DNA of 64,000 nt from Solirubrobacter sp963792915 (GCA_963792915.1 CAWBYD010000007.1:558001-622000); one strand, 5' to 3'; counted from the first letter of the stretch, positions 35,226 through 44,406 are shown. Translations and numbers: made by a program. The notes: generated from the letters alone by a model not told the origin.

Positions 35226-38038
35226 GAGCGCTCTCAAGCATGAGGCAGGCTGTGCGGACCGCGGTCCGCCCGCGCTGGCTCTTCCTCGCTGCCGCGACCG
35301 CGGCAGTCGCGACGCCGGTGGTCGTCTCGAGCGGCGGTGCCGCCCAGGACGCTCCGCCCGTGTCGAACCCGGCTCACCCGGTCGTCGACGCAAGTTGGAT
35401 CTACGCCAACGACTTCTACGACGGGACGCACTTCATCTACAAGCGGGCAGGCTCCGACGGCTGCCTGCCAGGTGCGACGTCGTGTGCGTTCGGCAGCCCC
35501 GGTGACGCCAACAACCTGCCGCAGAACTACAACGGCACGCAGGAGTTCAACAAGTGGTGGGCCGATCTGGGCACCACGACCACTCCGCAGCCGAACGGCG
35601 TGCTCGGCAAGTTCATGAACAAGCGCGATCACCTGTATCCGCAGGCGACGTGGCAGATCAACACGCAGGAACTCACCATCCCAGGCGCGACCTGCCCCGG
35701 GCAGCAGGTCATGCTCGCCTTCCACCCCGACAGCCAGGGCGTCAGCGCCCCGAACCCCGGCACCAGCGCCACGCCCTACAGCAGCATGTACTCAGGCGAC
35801 TGGGGCACCGGTTCACCGTACGACTCCAACATGGGCGCGATCATGAACCTGGAGGAGATCGGCTCGGTGCTTCGTTGGCATGAAACGAATGGGACGTACC
35901 CCAAGCGGACCATCAAGTCCGCTGTGTACGACGCAGAGTTACAGGGGCTCATCGGCTCCGGGTTCTACTCCTCCACTGGTGGAGGGGCTACAACCCTTAT
36001 TGCACCGATGAGCGCAGGTAGCAGCAAGCTGTACGTCGCATCCGTTTCCGCCCTCAACGCAGCACAGTCATCAGGCATCTTCGCAGTCGGACAGCCGGTT
36101 GCGATCGATGACACCGCGACCGAGAACAACCTGGTTCAGGCGATCGGCACCGCGGGCAAGACGGCCACCACGCTGGCCGCGGCGGCTTCCGCCGGCGACA
36201 CCAACATCAAGGTCGCGAGCGTGACCAACATGACCGCGGGCGAGCCGGTCCGGCTCGAGGCGGTCGGCGACGCCCAGCAGGAGATCGCCACGATCCAGAC
36301 CGTCGGCACCGCCGGCGCGACGGGGACCGGCGTCACCCTGACGGCTCCCCTCACGGCGGCCCACGCGAGTGGCGTGGCCGCGCAGGACCTCGGCACCGGC
36401 ATCACCCTGGCGGCGCCGGTGACGAAGCCGCACGCCGCGGGCTCGACCATCAACGGTCCGACCAGCGGCCTCATCTCCGACGGCCCGCAGGGCCAGATCG
36501 TCGGCGTCCTCAACAACGACCAGGACGGAATCAACTACCCGGCCCTCCACTGGGGGACCGATCACTACCTCAACAACCTGATCAACGGCGGCGTCGGCCC
36601 CTGGTTCAACAACATCAACGCCACGCCGCTCACGAACACCGGCACGATCTACTCCGCCGCCGGCTTCGCCCGGCTGCAGAACAACCTGCCGAACGTGACC
36701 GCATTCCGGACGAACGTCGAGAGTGCCGTCACGCAGGCCATCCACGACCTAGGCGAGAAGTACAACTACTCGATCCCGGTCGAGAACCCGCTGATGTTCA
36801 AGAACACGGGCTCGACGCCGGACAACCCGAACCCGGGCTCGATTCCGTCGTACCTGCCGGAGGATCAGGCGAAATACACGCCGGTCAACGACGACCGCAC
36901 CGGTCGCACCGACCAGGTGTCGTTCGGCAACCGCGGCATCCCGTCGCTGGGCAACATCGGTGTGTATGACTCCAGCACCAACCCGGCGGTGGGCGGCAAC
37001 GAGAACCCGTATCCGGCGGGCTACCCCAGCAAGCCGGGGATCTCGTTCCTGTACGGGCAGGACACCATGAGCGACAACATCCCGAACCTCAACTTCTATG
37101 CCGGAGGCGAGGTTCACGGGCCGGGTGGCTACGACAAGCCGTCCGAGGGCCTGCTGCGGGGCGTCGAGTTCGTGGCGACCTACTTCTCGTACGCGGTCGC
37201 CTCGGACGCGCTCGGCGGCAAGGTCGCCAAGCCGAACCGTCCGATCGCCTACTTCGAGCAGATCCCGAAGAAGGCGACAGCCACCAACACGGTGACCTAC
37301 GACGCCGGCTTCAGCCGGGACGTCGACGGCAACACCGACGGTCTCGAGTACTACTGGGACTTCGGCGACGGCAGCGCCCCCCAGAAGACCAACCATCCGA
37401 CCGTGACGCACACGTTCCCGACGCAGGCCGGCTGGCATGACGTGAAGCTGATGGTCTCCAAGGGCGACGGGACGAAGACCACGACGAACGTCGGCGACTA
37501 CCGTCAGGTGGAGCCGATCAACTTCGCCCCGACGTACTACCCGGCGACGCCTCCCGCGGGCGAGCCCCAGCCTCCCACCACCGGTGCCGCCGCGGACCCG
37601 TGCGGGCAGCTGAGCTCGGACGAGCTGGCGTCCTTCGTGGCGACGTCCAATGGCCCGGTGCAGGGTGCGCCGATCCAGGACCAGCCGGTGGGCGGCAGCG
37701 TCCCGGCGACGCTGGCGCTGACGCTCGGCGGTAACGCCTCGTTCGGCGCGTTCACGCCGGGCGTGGCGAAGACCTACGACACCACGACGACGGCCGACGT
37801 GATCTCCACGGCGGGCGACGCGGCGCTCATGTGGTCGGGTCCGAACCACCTGACCAACGGGCCGTTCACGATGCCGCAGGCGTTCACGGTCGACTTCTCG
37901 AAGTCGAGCTGGAGCGCACCGGTGTCGCACGACCCGGTGACGATCGGCTTCCACCAGCCGATCGCCGCCACCGACCCGCTGCGAACAGGCAGCTACTCGG
38001 CGACGGTGACGTTCACGCTGTCGACGACGACCCCGTAA
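35222..38038 (+). CDS. secreted M28-like metallopeptidase with PKD and shared C-terminal module (second of pair)
   Basis: A 938-residue paralogue of the preceding protein. The GTG at 35222 has a strong GGGGAGG site and couples to the upstream stop; an ATG at 35240 is the alternative. The M28 landmarks are better kept than in its neighbour: FHPDS, GSPYDSNMGAIMNLEE, YDAELQGLIGSGFY, LNNDQDG and a late GEVHGPGG. An about 150-residue block of beta repeats (GDTNIKVASVTNMTAGEPV and relatives) is inserted in the catalytic domain. After a PKD domain (YYWDFGDGSAPQKT) comes the module VPATLALTLGGNASFGAF, shared with the M14 peptidase. It probably attacks extracellular peptides. Confidence 0.72.
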   Translation: MRALSSMRQAVRTAVRPRWLFLAAATAAVATPVVVSSGGAAQDAPPVSNPAHPVVDASWIYANDFYDGTHFIYKRAGSDGCLPGATSCAFGSPGDANNLPQNYNGTQEFNKWWADLGTTTTPQPNGVLGKFMNKRDHLYPQATWQINTQELTIPGATCPGQQVMLAFHPDSQGVSAPNPGTSATPYSSMYSGDWGTGSPYDSNMGAIMNLEEIGSVLRWHETNGTYPKRTIKSAVYDAELQGLIGSGFYSSTGGGATTLIAPMSAGSSKLYVASVSALNAAQSSGIFAVGQPVAIDDTATENNLVQAIGTAGKTATTLAAAASAGDTNIKVASVTNMTAGEPVRLEAVGDAQQEIATIQTVGTAGATGTGVTLTAPLTAAHASGVAAQDLGTGITLAAPVTKPHAAGSTINGPTSGLISDGPQGQIVGVLNNDQDGINYPALHWGTDHYLNNLINGGVGPWFNNINATPLTNTGTIYSAAGFARLQNNLPNVTAFRTNVESAVTQAIHDLGEKYNYSIPVENPLMFKNTGSTPDNPNPGSIPSYLPEDQAKYTPVNDDRTGRTDQVSFGNRGIPSLGNIGVYDSSTNPAVGGNENPYPAGYPSKPGISFLYGQDTMSDNIPNLNFYAGGEVHGPGGYDKPSEGLLRGVEFVATYFSYAVASDALGGKVAKPNRPIAYFEQIPKKATATNTVTYDAGFSRDVDGNTDGLEYYWDFGDGSAPQKTNHPTVTHTFPTQAGWHDVKLMVSKGDGTKTTTNVGDYRQVEPINFAPTYYPATPPAGEPQPPTTGAAADPCGQLSSDELASFVATSNGPVQGAPIQDQPVGGSVPATLALTLGGNASFGAFTPGVAKTYDTTTTADVISTAGDAALMWSGPNHLTNGPFTMPQAFTVDFSKSSWSAPVSHDPVTIGFHQPIAATDPLRTGSYSATVTFTLSTTTP

Positions 38039-38048
38039 GGGGCAGGGT

Positions 38049-38090
38049 GTCCGGGGCTCCGGGGGTGCGCGTCACCCCCGGAGCCCGGAC
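38049..38090 (+). terminator. hairpin terminator after the M28-like pair
   Basis: An inverted repeat of 18 bp with one bulged G (first arm GTCCGGGGCTCCGGGGGTG, second CACCCCCGGAGCCCGGAC, loop CGCGT) starts 10 bp after the stop codon. There is no T-run. Confidence 0.65.
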
Positions 38091-38127
38091 CCTCGCTCTC
38101 GTGTCCTCCCGATACCCTCTTCGACGC

Positions 38128-38655
38128 ATGCGGCTCTTCCGTCTCGGGTGCGTTCTGGCCGCAGCTGCGCTCCTCGGCGCCTGCGGTAGCAAGGCGCCCG
38201 CGCGGCCGTCCGCCGCGGCCACCGCCACGGCGTCCACGCCGACGGCGACGCCGACCCCTTCCCCGGTGCCGCCCCTCACCTCCGCGGAGGACGTCGCCGC
38301 CTGCGCGCAGCTCGAGCAGGCGATCCAGGCGGTCTCGCAGCTCGTCGGGCACACCACCGAGGCGATCACCCAGGCGCTCCACCCGGCACAGCTCGCCAAG
38401 CAGGTGGGAACCGCGCAGCAGAGCCTCGTCGACTCGGCGAAGCTGATCGCGCTGGTCCACGCGCCCAAGCCGCTCGTCGACTCGCAGCGCCAGCTCGAGC
38501 GCGGCCTGCGGATGTTCGCCGCCGACTTCGGGCGCGCCAAGGCCACCGTCTCCAAGAACGACATCGCCAAGGCGTCCCAGCAGATGGTCGACGAGACCGC
38601 GCTGCGGAAGATCCAGACGTCCGCGAAGCGGATCGACACGCTGTGCGGCGCGTGA
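38128..38655 (+). CDS. hypothetical lipoprotein
   Basis: A 175-residue protein with a clean lipoprotein signal (LGCVLAAAALLGACGSK). A Pro/Thr/Ala-rich linker follows, then an all-helical domain of about 120 residues starting TSAEDVAACAQLEQAIQAVS and ending IDTLCGA. Two cysteines (in VAACAQ and DTLCGA) could form a disulfide joining the ends of the helical bundle. I do not recognise the family. It is separated from the upstream peptidase pair by a terminator. Confidence 0.7.
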   Translation: MRLFRLGCVLAAAALLGACGSKAPARPSAAATATASTPTATPTPSPVPPLTSAEDVAACAQLEQAIQAVSQLVGHTTEAITQALHPAQLAKQVGTAQQSLVDSAKLIALVHAPKPLVDSQRQLERGLRMFAADFGRAKATVSKNDIAKASQQMVDETALRKIQTSAKRIDTLCGA

Positions 38656-38701
38656 TCAACGGCGCACGTCCGACCGTAGCGAGACGGCAGTCCCGACTCG
38701 A

Positions 38702-40210
38702 TCAGCGCGCGACCTCGTACGCGTGGCCGGCGCGAAGCACCGTCGCGTCGTCGAAGTGCCGCCCGACCAGCATCATGCCGATCGGGAGGCCGTCCGACAT
38801 GCCGCACGGGACCGACAGTGCGGGGTTGCCCGTGACGTCGAAGGGCGACGTGTTGTGGAGGTTGCCGAGCGCGGCCGCGAGCACATCCGGGATGCCGCCG
38901 CCGACCGGGATCCGCATCGCCTTCATCGCCGTCGTGGGCAGCGCCAGCACGTCGTAGCGCTCGAGCGCCGCGGCGTATTCGGCCTTCAGCCGCCGGCCGA
39001 GGTTCTGCGCCTTGGCGTAGTAGTGGTGGTTGTAGTCGTCGGACAGGTACGCGCCGAGCAGCACGGTGAGCTTGACGGTGACCGAGTAGTCGGCGCCGCG
39101 GGCGCGCCGCGCGCGGCCGTAGAAGTCCACGAGGTCGGTCGAGTAGTGGCCCTTGTGGTTGGTGCCGAACGCGTCGCCGCGGACCATCAGGTCGGTCGCG
39201 CCCTCGATCGCGATCGCGTTCCAGATCGCCAGCCCGTCGCGGTGCATCGGGATCGAGACGTCCTCGACCGCCGCGCCCGCGCGGGCGAGCGTCTCCGCTC
39301 CGGCACGCACAGCCGCGTCGACGTCGGCCTCGCTCACGTCCGCGATCCCGAAGCCCTCGCTCAGCACGCCGACGCGAAGCCCGCCGGCGCCGACTTCCAG
39401 CGCCGCGCGGTAGTCCTGCACGGTCACGTTCGCCTGGCGCGGGTCCAGCCCGTCCTCGCCGGCGATCGCGTCGAGCATCAGCGCGCAGTCGGCGACCGTG
39501 CGCGCCATCGGCCCGACGTGGTCGATCGTCAGCTCGATCGGGAAGATGCCGGTGTAGGGGACCAGGCCCCAGGTCGGCTTGTGGCCGCAGCAGCCGCTCC
39601 ATGACGACGGCAGCCGGATCGAGCCGCCCTGGTCGCCGCCGAGTGCCAGGTCCGCCTGCCCGGTCACCAATACGACGGCGCTGCCGTTGGAGGACGAGCC
39701 GGCCAGGAAGGCCGGGTCGTGCGGGTTGACCGGCTGCGGGTCCGGATAGCCCGTCAGCCCGCCGCCGTCGAAGCAGAACGCCGGCACCGCCGTCTTGCCG
39801 ACGATCTCGGCGCCGGCATCCAGCAGCCGCGTGACGACGGTCGCGTCCTCGCGCGGAACGTAGCCCTCCATGATCGGGGAGCCGTTGAGCATCGGGATGC
39901 CGGCCAGGGCGACGTTGTCCTTGACGCCGACGCGCTTTCCCGCCAGCGGCCCGGACTCCGCGCCGGGGATCGAGCACTTCCAGGCCCAGCCGTTGCTCGG
40001 GTTCTCGTCGCCGACCGGCCGGTAGCCCACCTCGGCGCGCGGGTAGCTGACCGGCAGCTGCTCGTCCGGCAGCTCGTCGAGCCGCCGGAAGCCCTCCAGC
40101 GCCGGTCCCGCCGCGGCTGCGAACACCTCCAGCTCCTCCTCGGTGAGCGGCATGCGGTACGCGTCCGCGATCCACTCGAGCTGCTGCCGTGTCGGCGGCT
40201 GGACGGGCAT
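38702..40210 (-). CDS. amidase (amidase-signature family)
   Basis: A 502-residue amidase. The Ser-cisSer-Lys triad is visible: Lys in RVGVKDNVALAG, the first Ser in LAGSSSNGSAV, and the nucleophile region GGDQGGSIRLPSSWSG. The length and the C-terminal NPALSVPCGMSDGLPIGMML fit aryl/alkyl amidases rather than GatA, and no gatB or gatC is nearby. It hydrolyses an amide to acid plus ammonia in the cytoplasm; substrate not predictable. Confidence 0.88.
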   Translation of the reverse strand: MPVQPPTRQQLEWIADAYRMPLTEEELEVFAAAAGPALEGFRRLDELPDEQLPVSYPRAEVGYRPVGDENPSNGWAWKCSIPGAESGPLAGKRVGVKDNVALAGIPMLNGSPIMEGYVPREDATVVTRLLDAGAEIVGKTAVPAFCFDGGGLTGYPDPQPVNPHDPAFLAGSSSNGSAVVLVTGQADLALGGDQGGSIRLPSSWSGCCGHKPTWGLVPYTGIFPIELTIDHVGPMARTVADCALMLDAIAGEDGLDPRQANVTVQDYRAALEVGAGGLRVGVLSEGFGIADVSEADVDAAVRAGAETLARAGAAVEDVSIPMHRDGLAIWNAIAIEGATDLMVRGDAFGTNHKGHYSTDLVDFYGRARRARGADYSVTVKLTVLLGAYLSDDYNHHYYAKAQNLGRRLKAEYAAALERYDVLALPTTAMKAMRIPVGGGIPDVLAAALGNLHNTSPFDVTGNPALSVPCGMSDGLPIGMMLVGRHFDDATVLRAGHAYEVAR

Positions 40211-40285
40211 GGCGACACCTCCGGTTCGTTGCCGTCCGAAGAAGTAGCACGCGGGCGCGCACTCTCGGGCCGAGCCGGTCGCGGC

Positions 40286-40696
40286 TCAGGGCTCGCGGTC
40301 GGTCGCGCCCGCGAGGCGCAGCACGAACGCGAGCGAGCTCGCGTGTCCCGGCCAATGCTCCCGGATCAGCTCGTTGCCGCTGCCCCGCAGCACGGCACGG
40401 AGCGCGAGCGCGACGATCACCGCATCGTCGAGGTGGCCCGCGACGGGAATGAAGTCCGGCACCAGGTCGATCGGGAGCGCGAGGTACCCGACGAGTGCTC
40501 CCAGGAGCAGCTTGTGGCGCCGGGGCACGCGCGGGTCGCCGAGCAGGCGCCTGACGAGCACGATGCAGTCCGGGATGAAGCGGAGGACGCCGTGCCCGCC
40601 TTGCCGGCGGCCGACGACGACGAGCGCCGTGACGAACGCGGCGTAGGGCATCACGACGCAGGCCGCGATGAGCAGCGGCAGTGGAAGGGAGCTCAC
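40286..40696 (-). CDS. DUF1232 (YkvA-like) membrane protein
   Basis: A 136-residue protein with an N-terminal membrane helix (LPLLIAACVVMPYAAFVTAL). The DUF1232 core is YLALPIDLVPDFIPVAGHLD. The family is widespread, small and membrane-associated; its role is unknown. It stands alone between the amidase gene and a small zinc-ribbon-like gene on the same strand. Confidence 0.8.
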   Translation of the reverse strand: MSSLPLPLLIAACVVMPYAAFVTALVVVGRRQGGHGVLRFIPDCIVLVRRLLGDPRVPRRHKLLLGALVGYLALPIDLVPDFIPVAGHLDDAVIVALALRAVLRGSGNELIREHWPGHASSLAFVLRLAGATDREP

Positions 40697-40730
40697 GGCG
40701 TGAGCCGGCGCTTCGCGGGCGCCGCCGTCG

Positions 40731-40904
40731 TCATTCCAGCGCCTCTACCAGCACGCGATGCTTGTCGGCGCAGACCATGAAGGACGGGCCTGGGCGCCAC
40801 CGGGAGTCCTCGTCGAGGTGCCACCGGGTCTCGACCCGCTGCACCGGTGCTCCGCATTCGTGGCACGGCGGCGAGGCGAGGGCGATCAGCTCCGCTCGGT
40901 TCAT
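40731..40904 (-). CDS. small zinc-ribbon-like protein
   Basis: A 57-residue protein from the ATG at 40904 (MNRAELIALASPPCHECGAP). A CxxC pair, then a Cys and a His in MVCADKHRV, could bind one zinc. It lies 74 bp from the divergent GAF-LytTR gene. A longer start (GTG at 40937) is possible. Function unknown. Confidence 0.5.
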   Translation of the reverse strand: MNRAELIALASPPCHECGAPVQRVETRWHLDEDSRWRPGPSFMVCADKHRVLVEALE

Positions 40905-40977
40905 GGCGAGAGTTTCGGCACGCTGCTCGGCTTGCACAATCGACCATTGGTCCTAGTAGGTACATTTCGTCGCGCAG

Positions 40978-42378
40978 ATGAGCCAGACGGCAAGGCGGCA
41001 TCGCATGAGCGACGTAGAGCGTTACCAGGCAGTGACGGCGGCGCGTGAGCGGTTTCTCGCCGGTGACGACCGCGTTCGTGGGGTCCGACCCGAGGTGGCG
41101 ACGTCCTGGTATCGCTGCCGCGAGCAATACCACGTCGATCCTAGTCTGAGCACGGCACCACCGGCGTCCGCGCAGGACGATTCCTCCGCGGAGCACACGC
41201 TCGAGCACGAGATCGTGTTCGCCCAGCTCGGCGGCGCCGCTGCATCGATCGCGAGCGAGGTCGAGACCGCCGGCGGCGTCGTCACCGTCACCGACGGAGC
41301 GGGCCGGATCCTCACCGTCCAGGGCGACAAGGAGACGCTGTATCGCGCGCGCGACAGCAACATGGCGCCGTGGTCGTGCTGGTCGGAGTGGGCGACGGGC
41401 ACGAACGGGATGGGCACGGCGCTCGAGGCGCCCGGCCCGGTGCTGATCAGCGGGCCCGAGCACTGGTGCACGGGCTTTCACGAGTGGGTCTGCGCCGGCG
41501 TGGCCGTTCGCGACGCCGTGACCCACGATGCCGTCGCGGTCCTCGACGTCTCGACCTATCGCACCAGCCTTCCGCAGCAGGCCGGCGGCTGGCTGGCCCG
41601 GGCAGTCGGCGGCGCGCGCGCGATCCTGCGGCAGCGTGCCCACGACAGCGGTGCCGAACTGGCCGCGGCGTTCACTCAGGCGCGAGCGCGGCCCGGAGAG
41701 GCGCTCGCCGCCCTCGACGCGAACGGCAAGGTCGTCATCGCCGACGAGGAGGCGAGCCTCTTCCTCGGCGTCCCCGCGCGCGTTCCGGCGTTCGACCCCG
41801 CCGTCCGCTGGCAACCGGGCGTGAATCTCGGGCGCCTGGCCCGCCACGCCATGAAGCAGGCGCGCCTCGACCACGCCTGGGTCGGCTCGACCCAGATGGT
41901 GTCCGAGCTCAGCTTCGAGCCCTTCCGGATCACGCTTCGCCCGGTCTTTCTCGCCGACCAGCCCGTGGGGACGCTCGCGGTCTTCGGATCCGAATACGGC
42001 GACCCGATCGAACGCGAGCGGCCCGAGCCCGGGCTGAGCCCGCCGCCGCGCATCGTGGGCGTGAGCGGTGACCTCATGGTCCTGCTGCGCCGGCCGGAGG
42101 TTCGTTTCGCGGAGGCGGACGGCAACGACGTCTGGCTCGTGACCGAAGAGGGGCGCCTCCAGGCCGCCGTCCATGGCATCGACAAGCTCGAGGAAGAGCT
42201 CGCGGGAGGCGAGTTCCTGCGCGTCCACCGGCGATTCATCGTCAATCTGTCCTGCGTCCGCGCCGTCGACCGCGGCTCGAGGGGTGAGCTGTCGCTGATC
42301 ATGGAGGGCGTGGCGTCGGAGGCCGTGCCCGTGTCTCGCCGCAACGTCCCAGCCGTGCGCCGCGCGCTGGGCCTCTGA
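40978..42378 (+). CDS. GAF-LytTR transcriptional regulator
   Basis: A 466-residue protein. The N-terminal half is the GAF sensor found in AcoR-type sigma-54 activators (SWYRCREQYHVDPSL, then WSCWSEWATGTNGMGTALEA and EHWCTGFHEWVCAGV). Instead of an AAA and Fis domain, the C-terminus is a LytTR DNA-binding domain (EVRFAEADGNDVWLV to FLRVHRRFIVNLSCV). AcoR-like GAF domains sense small alcohol or carbonyl metabolites, and LytTR domains bind direct repeats. It is convergent with pqqE (stops 4 bp apart), which makes it a likely regulator of the PQQ/alcohol-oxidation genes. The alternative start is the ATG at 41005. Confidence 0.82.
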   Translation: MSQTARRHRMSDVERYQAVTAARERFLAGDDRVRGVRPEVATSWYRCREQYHVDPSLSTAPPASAQDDSSAEHTLEHEIVFAQLGGAAASIASEVETAGGVVTVTDGAGRILTVQGDKETLYRARDSNMAPWSCWSEWATGTNGMGTALEAPGPVLISGPEHWCTGFHEWVCAGVAVRDAVTHDAVAVLDVSTYRTSLPQQAGGWLARAVGGARAILRQRAHDSGAELAAAFTQARARPGEALAALDANGKVVIADEEASLFLGVPARVPAFDPAVRWQPGVNLGRLARHAMKQARLDHAWVGSTQMVSELSFEPFRITLRPVFLADQPVGTLAVFGSEYGDPIERERPEPGLSPPPRIVGVSGDLMVLLRRPEVRFAEADGNDVWLVTEEGRLQAAVHGIDKLEEELAGGEFLRVHRRFIVNLSCVRAVDRGSRGELSLIMEGVASEAVPVSRRNVPAVRRALGL

Positions 42379-42381
42379 GGG

Positions 42382-43479
42382 TCAGCTCCGCACGCGCGGC
42401 CGCCGCATCGTGCGATAGACGAACGCGTCGGTCCGCGCCGGCTCGCGCGCCGCGACGACGTGGTCGTGATGGGGTGAGAACCGGCAGACCGGATCCGTGG
42501 CCGCCGCGTCGCCCGCAAGTCGCAGCGCCTGGCAGCGGCAGCCGCCCCAATCCACCTCTTGGCGCCCGAGCGGGCATGTCCGGCAGGGCTCCTGCATCCA
42601 TTCGGTCCCGCGGAAGCGCTCAAACGCGTCGGACTCGCTCCAGATCCACTCCAGCGGATGGTCGCGGACGTTGGCGAACTCGAGCCCCGGAATCGTCGAC
42701 GCCGCCTGGCAGGGCATCACGTCACCGTTCGGAGCGACGACCATCGCGGTGCGGCCCCAGCCGCCCATGCACGGCTTCGGCAGCTCCTCGTAGAAGTCGG
42801 GGAGCACCCACAGGACGTCGACCTTGGGGCCGACCCGCTCACGGAAGCGCTGGACGGCCGCCTCGGCGCGCGCGAGCTGCTCTCGCGACGGCATCAGCGC
42901 CGCCTGGTTGGCGACCGCCCAGCCGTAGTACTGCGTGTTCGCCAGCTCGAGCCGCTGCGCGCCGAGATCCAGCGCGAGCTCGAGCATCTCCTCGATGCGG
43001 TCGAGGTTGCGCCGGTGCAGGACGCAGTTGATCGTCAGCGGGAAGCCGAGCTCCTTCGCGCCGCGCGTGGCCGCGAGCTTCTTCTCGAACGACCGGTTGC
43101 CCGCGATGCGGTCGTTGTCCTCGGCGTCCGGGCTCTGGATCGAGATCTGGACGTGGTCGAGCCCGGCGGACTTGAGCTCCGCCGCCCGCGCGCGCGTGAA
43201 GAGGGTCCCGGCGGTGATGAGCGACGAGTACAGGCCGGCGTCGCGCGCGCCGGCGCAGAGCTCGACGAGATCGCGACGCAGCATCGGCTCGCCGCCCGTG
43301 AGCGCGAGCTGGAGAACGCCGAGCCGCCGCGCTTCTTCGAACGTGCGGATCCAGTGCTCGGTCTCGAGCTCGCCGCGGTGGCGCTCGCCGCCGATGTCGA
43401 TCGGGTTCGAGCAGTACGGGCAGTGCAGCGGGCACTGGTAGGAGAGCTCGGCGATGAGCGTCGACGGCCTAGCCGGCAT
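42382..43479 (-). CDS. pqqE: PqqE, radical SAM PqqA cross-linking enzyme
   Basis: A 365-residue radical SAM protein. The [4Fe-4S] motif is CPLHCPYC (CxxxCxxC) at residues about 16-23, and there is a GGEPML segment. The SPASM-type C-terminus has cysteines in PCMGGWG, MPCQAA and CRTCPLGRQEVDWGGCRC. It joins the Glu and Tyr side chains of PqqA as the first step of PQQ synthesis, with PqqD as peptide chaperone. The ATG at 43479 overlaps the end of pqqD. It is the last gene of the pqqABCDE operon. Confidence 0.95.
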   Translation of the reverse strand: MPARPSTLIAELSYQCPLHCPYCSNPIDIGGERHRGELETEHWIRTFEEARRLGVLQLALTGGEPMLRRDLVELCAGARDAGLYSSLITAGTLFTRARAAELKSAGLDHVQISIQSPDAEDNDRIAGNRSFEKKLAATRGAKELGFPLTINCVLHRRNLDRIEEMLELALDLGAQRLELANTQYYGWAVANQAALMPSREQLARAEAAVQRFRERVGPKVDVLWVLPDFYEELPKPCMGGWGRTAMVVAPNGDVMPCQAASTIPGLEFANVRDHPLEWIWSESDAFERFRGTEWMQEPCRTCPLGRQEVDWGGCRCQALRLAGDAAATDPVCRFSPHHDHVVAAREPARTDAFVYRTMRRPRVRS

Positions 43480-43729
43480 CGACCACGAGTCCTCTCTGGG
43501 CCATGGCGTCGACCAGCTCCAGCACGTCGCCGCGGACGTCGGCGCCGTCATAGCGGGCGGAGAGCGCGCCGACGATGTCGTCGAGCGAGCGCGCGCCGTC
43601 GCACAGCTCCAGCACCGCCGCCGCGGTGGGGTTCAGGCGCACCGCACCCTCGGGGATCAACAGCACGTGCTCCTCGCGCACGTCGTCGTATCGCAGTCGC
43701 GCGCCGTTGACCAGGCGGGGATGCGTCAT
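43469..43729 (-). CDS. pqqD: PqqD, PqqA-binding chaperone
   Basis: An 86-residue RRE-fold protein (LRYDDVREEHVLLIPEGAVR then LNPTAAAVLELCDG). PqqD presents the PqqA peptide to PqqE. It starts at an ATG overlapping the pqqC stop by 4 bp and overlaps the pqqE start. Separate pqqD and pqqE genes are normal here; there is no fusion. Confidence 0.93.
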   Translation of the reverse strand: MTHPRLVNGARLRYDDVREEHVLLIPEGAVRLNPTAAAVLELCDGARSLDDIVGALSARYDGADVRGDVLELVDAMAQRGLVVDAG

Positions 43730-44406
43730 GGCTGCGTGTCGCCGCGCTCGATGGCGTCCAGCTGCGCCCAGAGCACCTCGGTCTTGAAGCGCAGTGCGGC
43801 GACGGCAGCGTCCTGGCGCTCGGGCGTGCGGCAGCGCTCGACGGTGAGATCGAGCGCGTACTGCGCGTCGCGCGGCGCCTGCACGAGCCGCGCGCGGAAG
43901 TACTCGAGACCCGCGGGGTCGATCCACGGGTAGTGCCGCTCGAGCGCCTCGAGCCGCACACGGATCGCGGCCGGCCCGAAGAGCTCGGTGAGCGATGACG
44001 CGACCGCCTCGATCCAGGGCTTCTGGCGCGCGAAGTTCACGTAGGCGTCGACGGCGTAGCGGACCGCCGGCATCACCCCCTGCTCGGACACCAGCTCCGC
44101 TCGCGAGACGCCGAGCGCCTCGCCGAGCCGCAGCCACGACTCGATCCCGCCCGTTGATTCGGCGGTGCCGTCGTGGTCGACGATGCGCTGGATCCACGCA
44201 CGCCGGACCTCCACCTCGGGGCAGTTCGCGAGGATCGCCGCGTCCTTGAGCGGGATGCACTTCTGGTAGTAGAAGCGATTGGCGACCCAGCGCTGCAGCT
44301 CCTCGCGCGTGAGCTCCCCCGCGTCCATGCGCCGGTGGAACGGGTGCTGATCGTGGTAGCGCCCGCCCTGCGCGCGCAGGCGGGCGATGAACTCCTCGCG
44401 CGTCAC
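43726..44406 (-). CDS. pqqC: PqqC, pyrroloquinoline-quinone synthase
   Basis: A 226-residue helical oxidase. YHDQHPFHRRMDAGELTREE at the N-terminus and FYYQKCIPLKDAAILANC are diagnostic for PqqC. It performs the final ring closure and oxidation to PQQ using O2 without a metal. The GTG start overlaps the pqqB TGA (GTGA). Confidence 0.95.
   Translation of the reverse strand: MTREEFIARLRAQGGRYHDQHPFHRRMDAGELTREELQRWVANRFYYQKCIPLKDAAILANCPEVEVRRAWIQRIVDHDGTAESTGGIESWLRLGEALGVSRAELVSEQGVMPAVRYAVDAYVNFARQKPWIEAVASSLTELFGPAAIRVRLEALERHYPWIDPAGLEYFRARLVQAPRDAQYALDLTVERCRTPERQDAAVAALRFKTEVLWAQLDAIERGDTQP

Noticed and set aside
32973..35393. 806-codon open frame opposite the first M28-like gene
   Set aside because: Same reason: antisense of a gene with signal peptide and PKD domain.
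38702..40210. GatA subunit of the tRNA amidotransferase
   Set aside because: No gatB or gatC nearby, and the N- and C-terminal parts fit general amidases.
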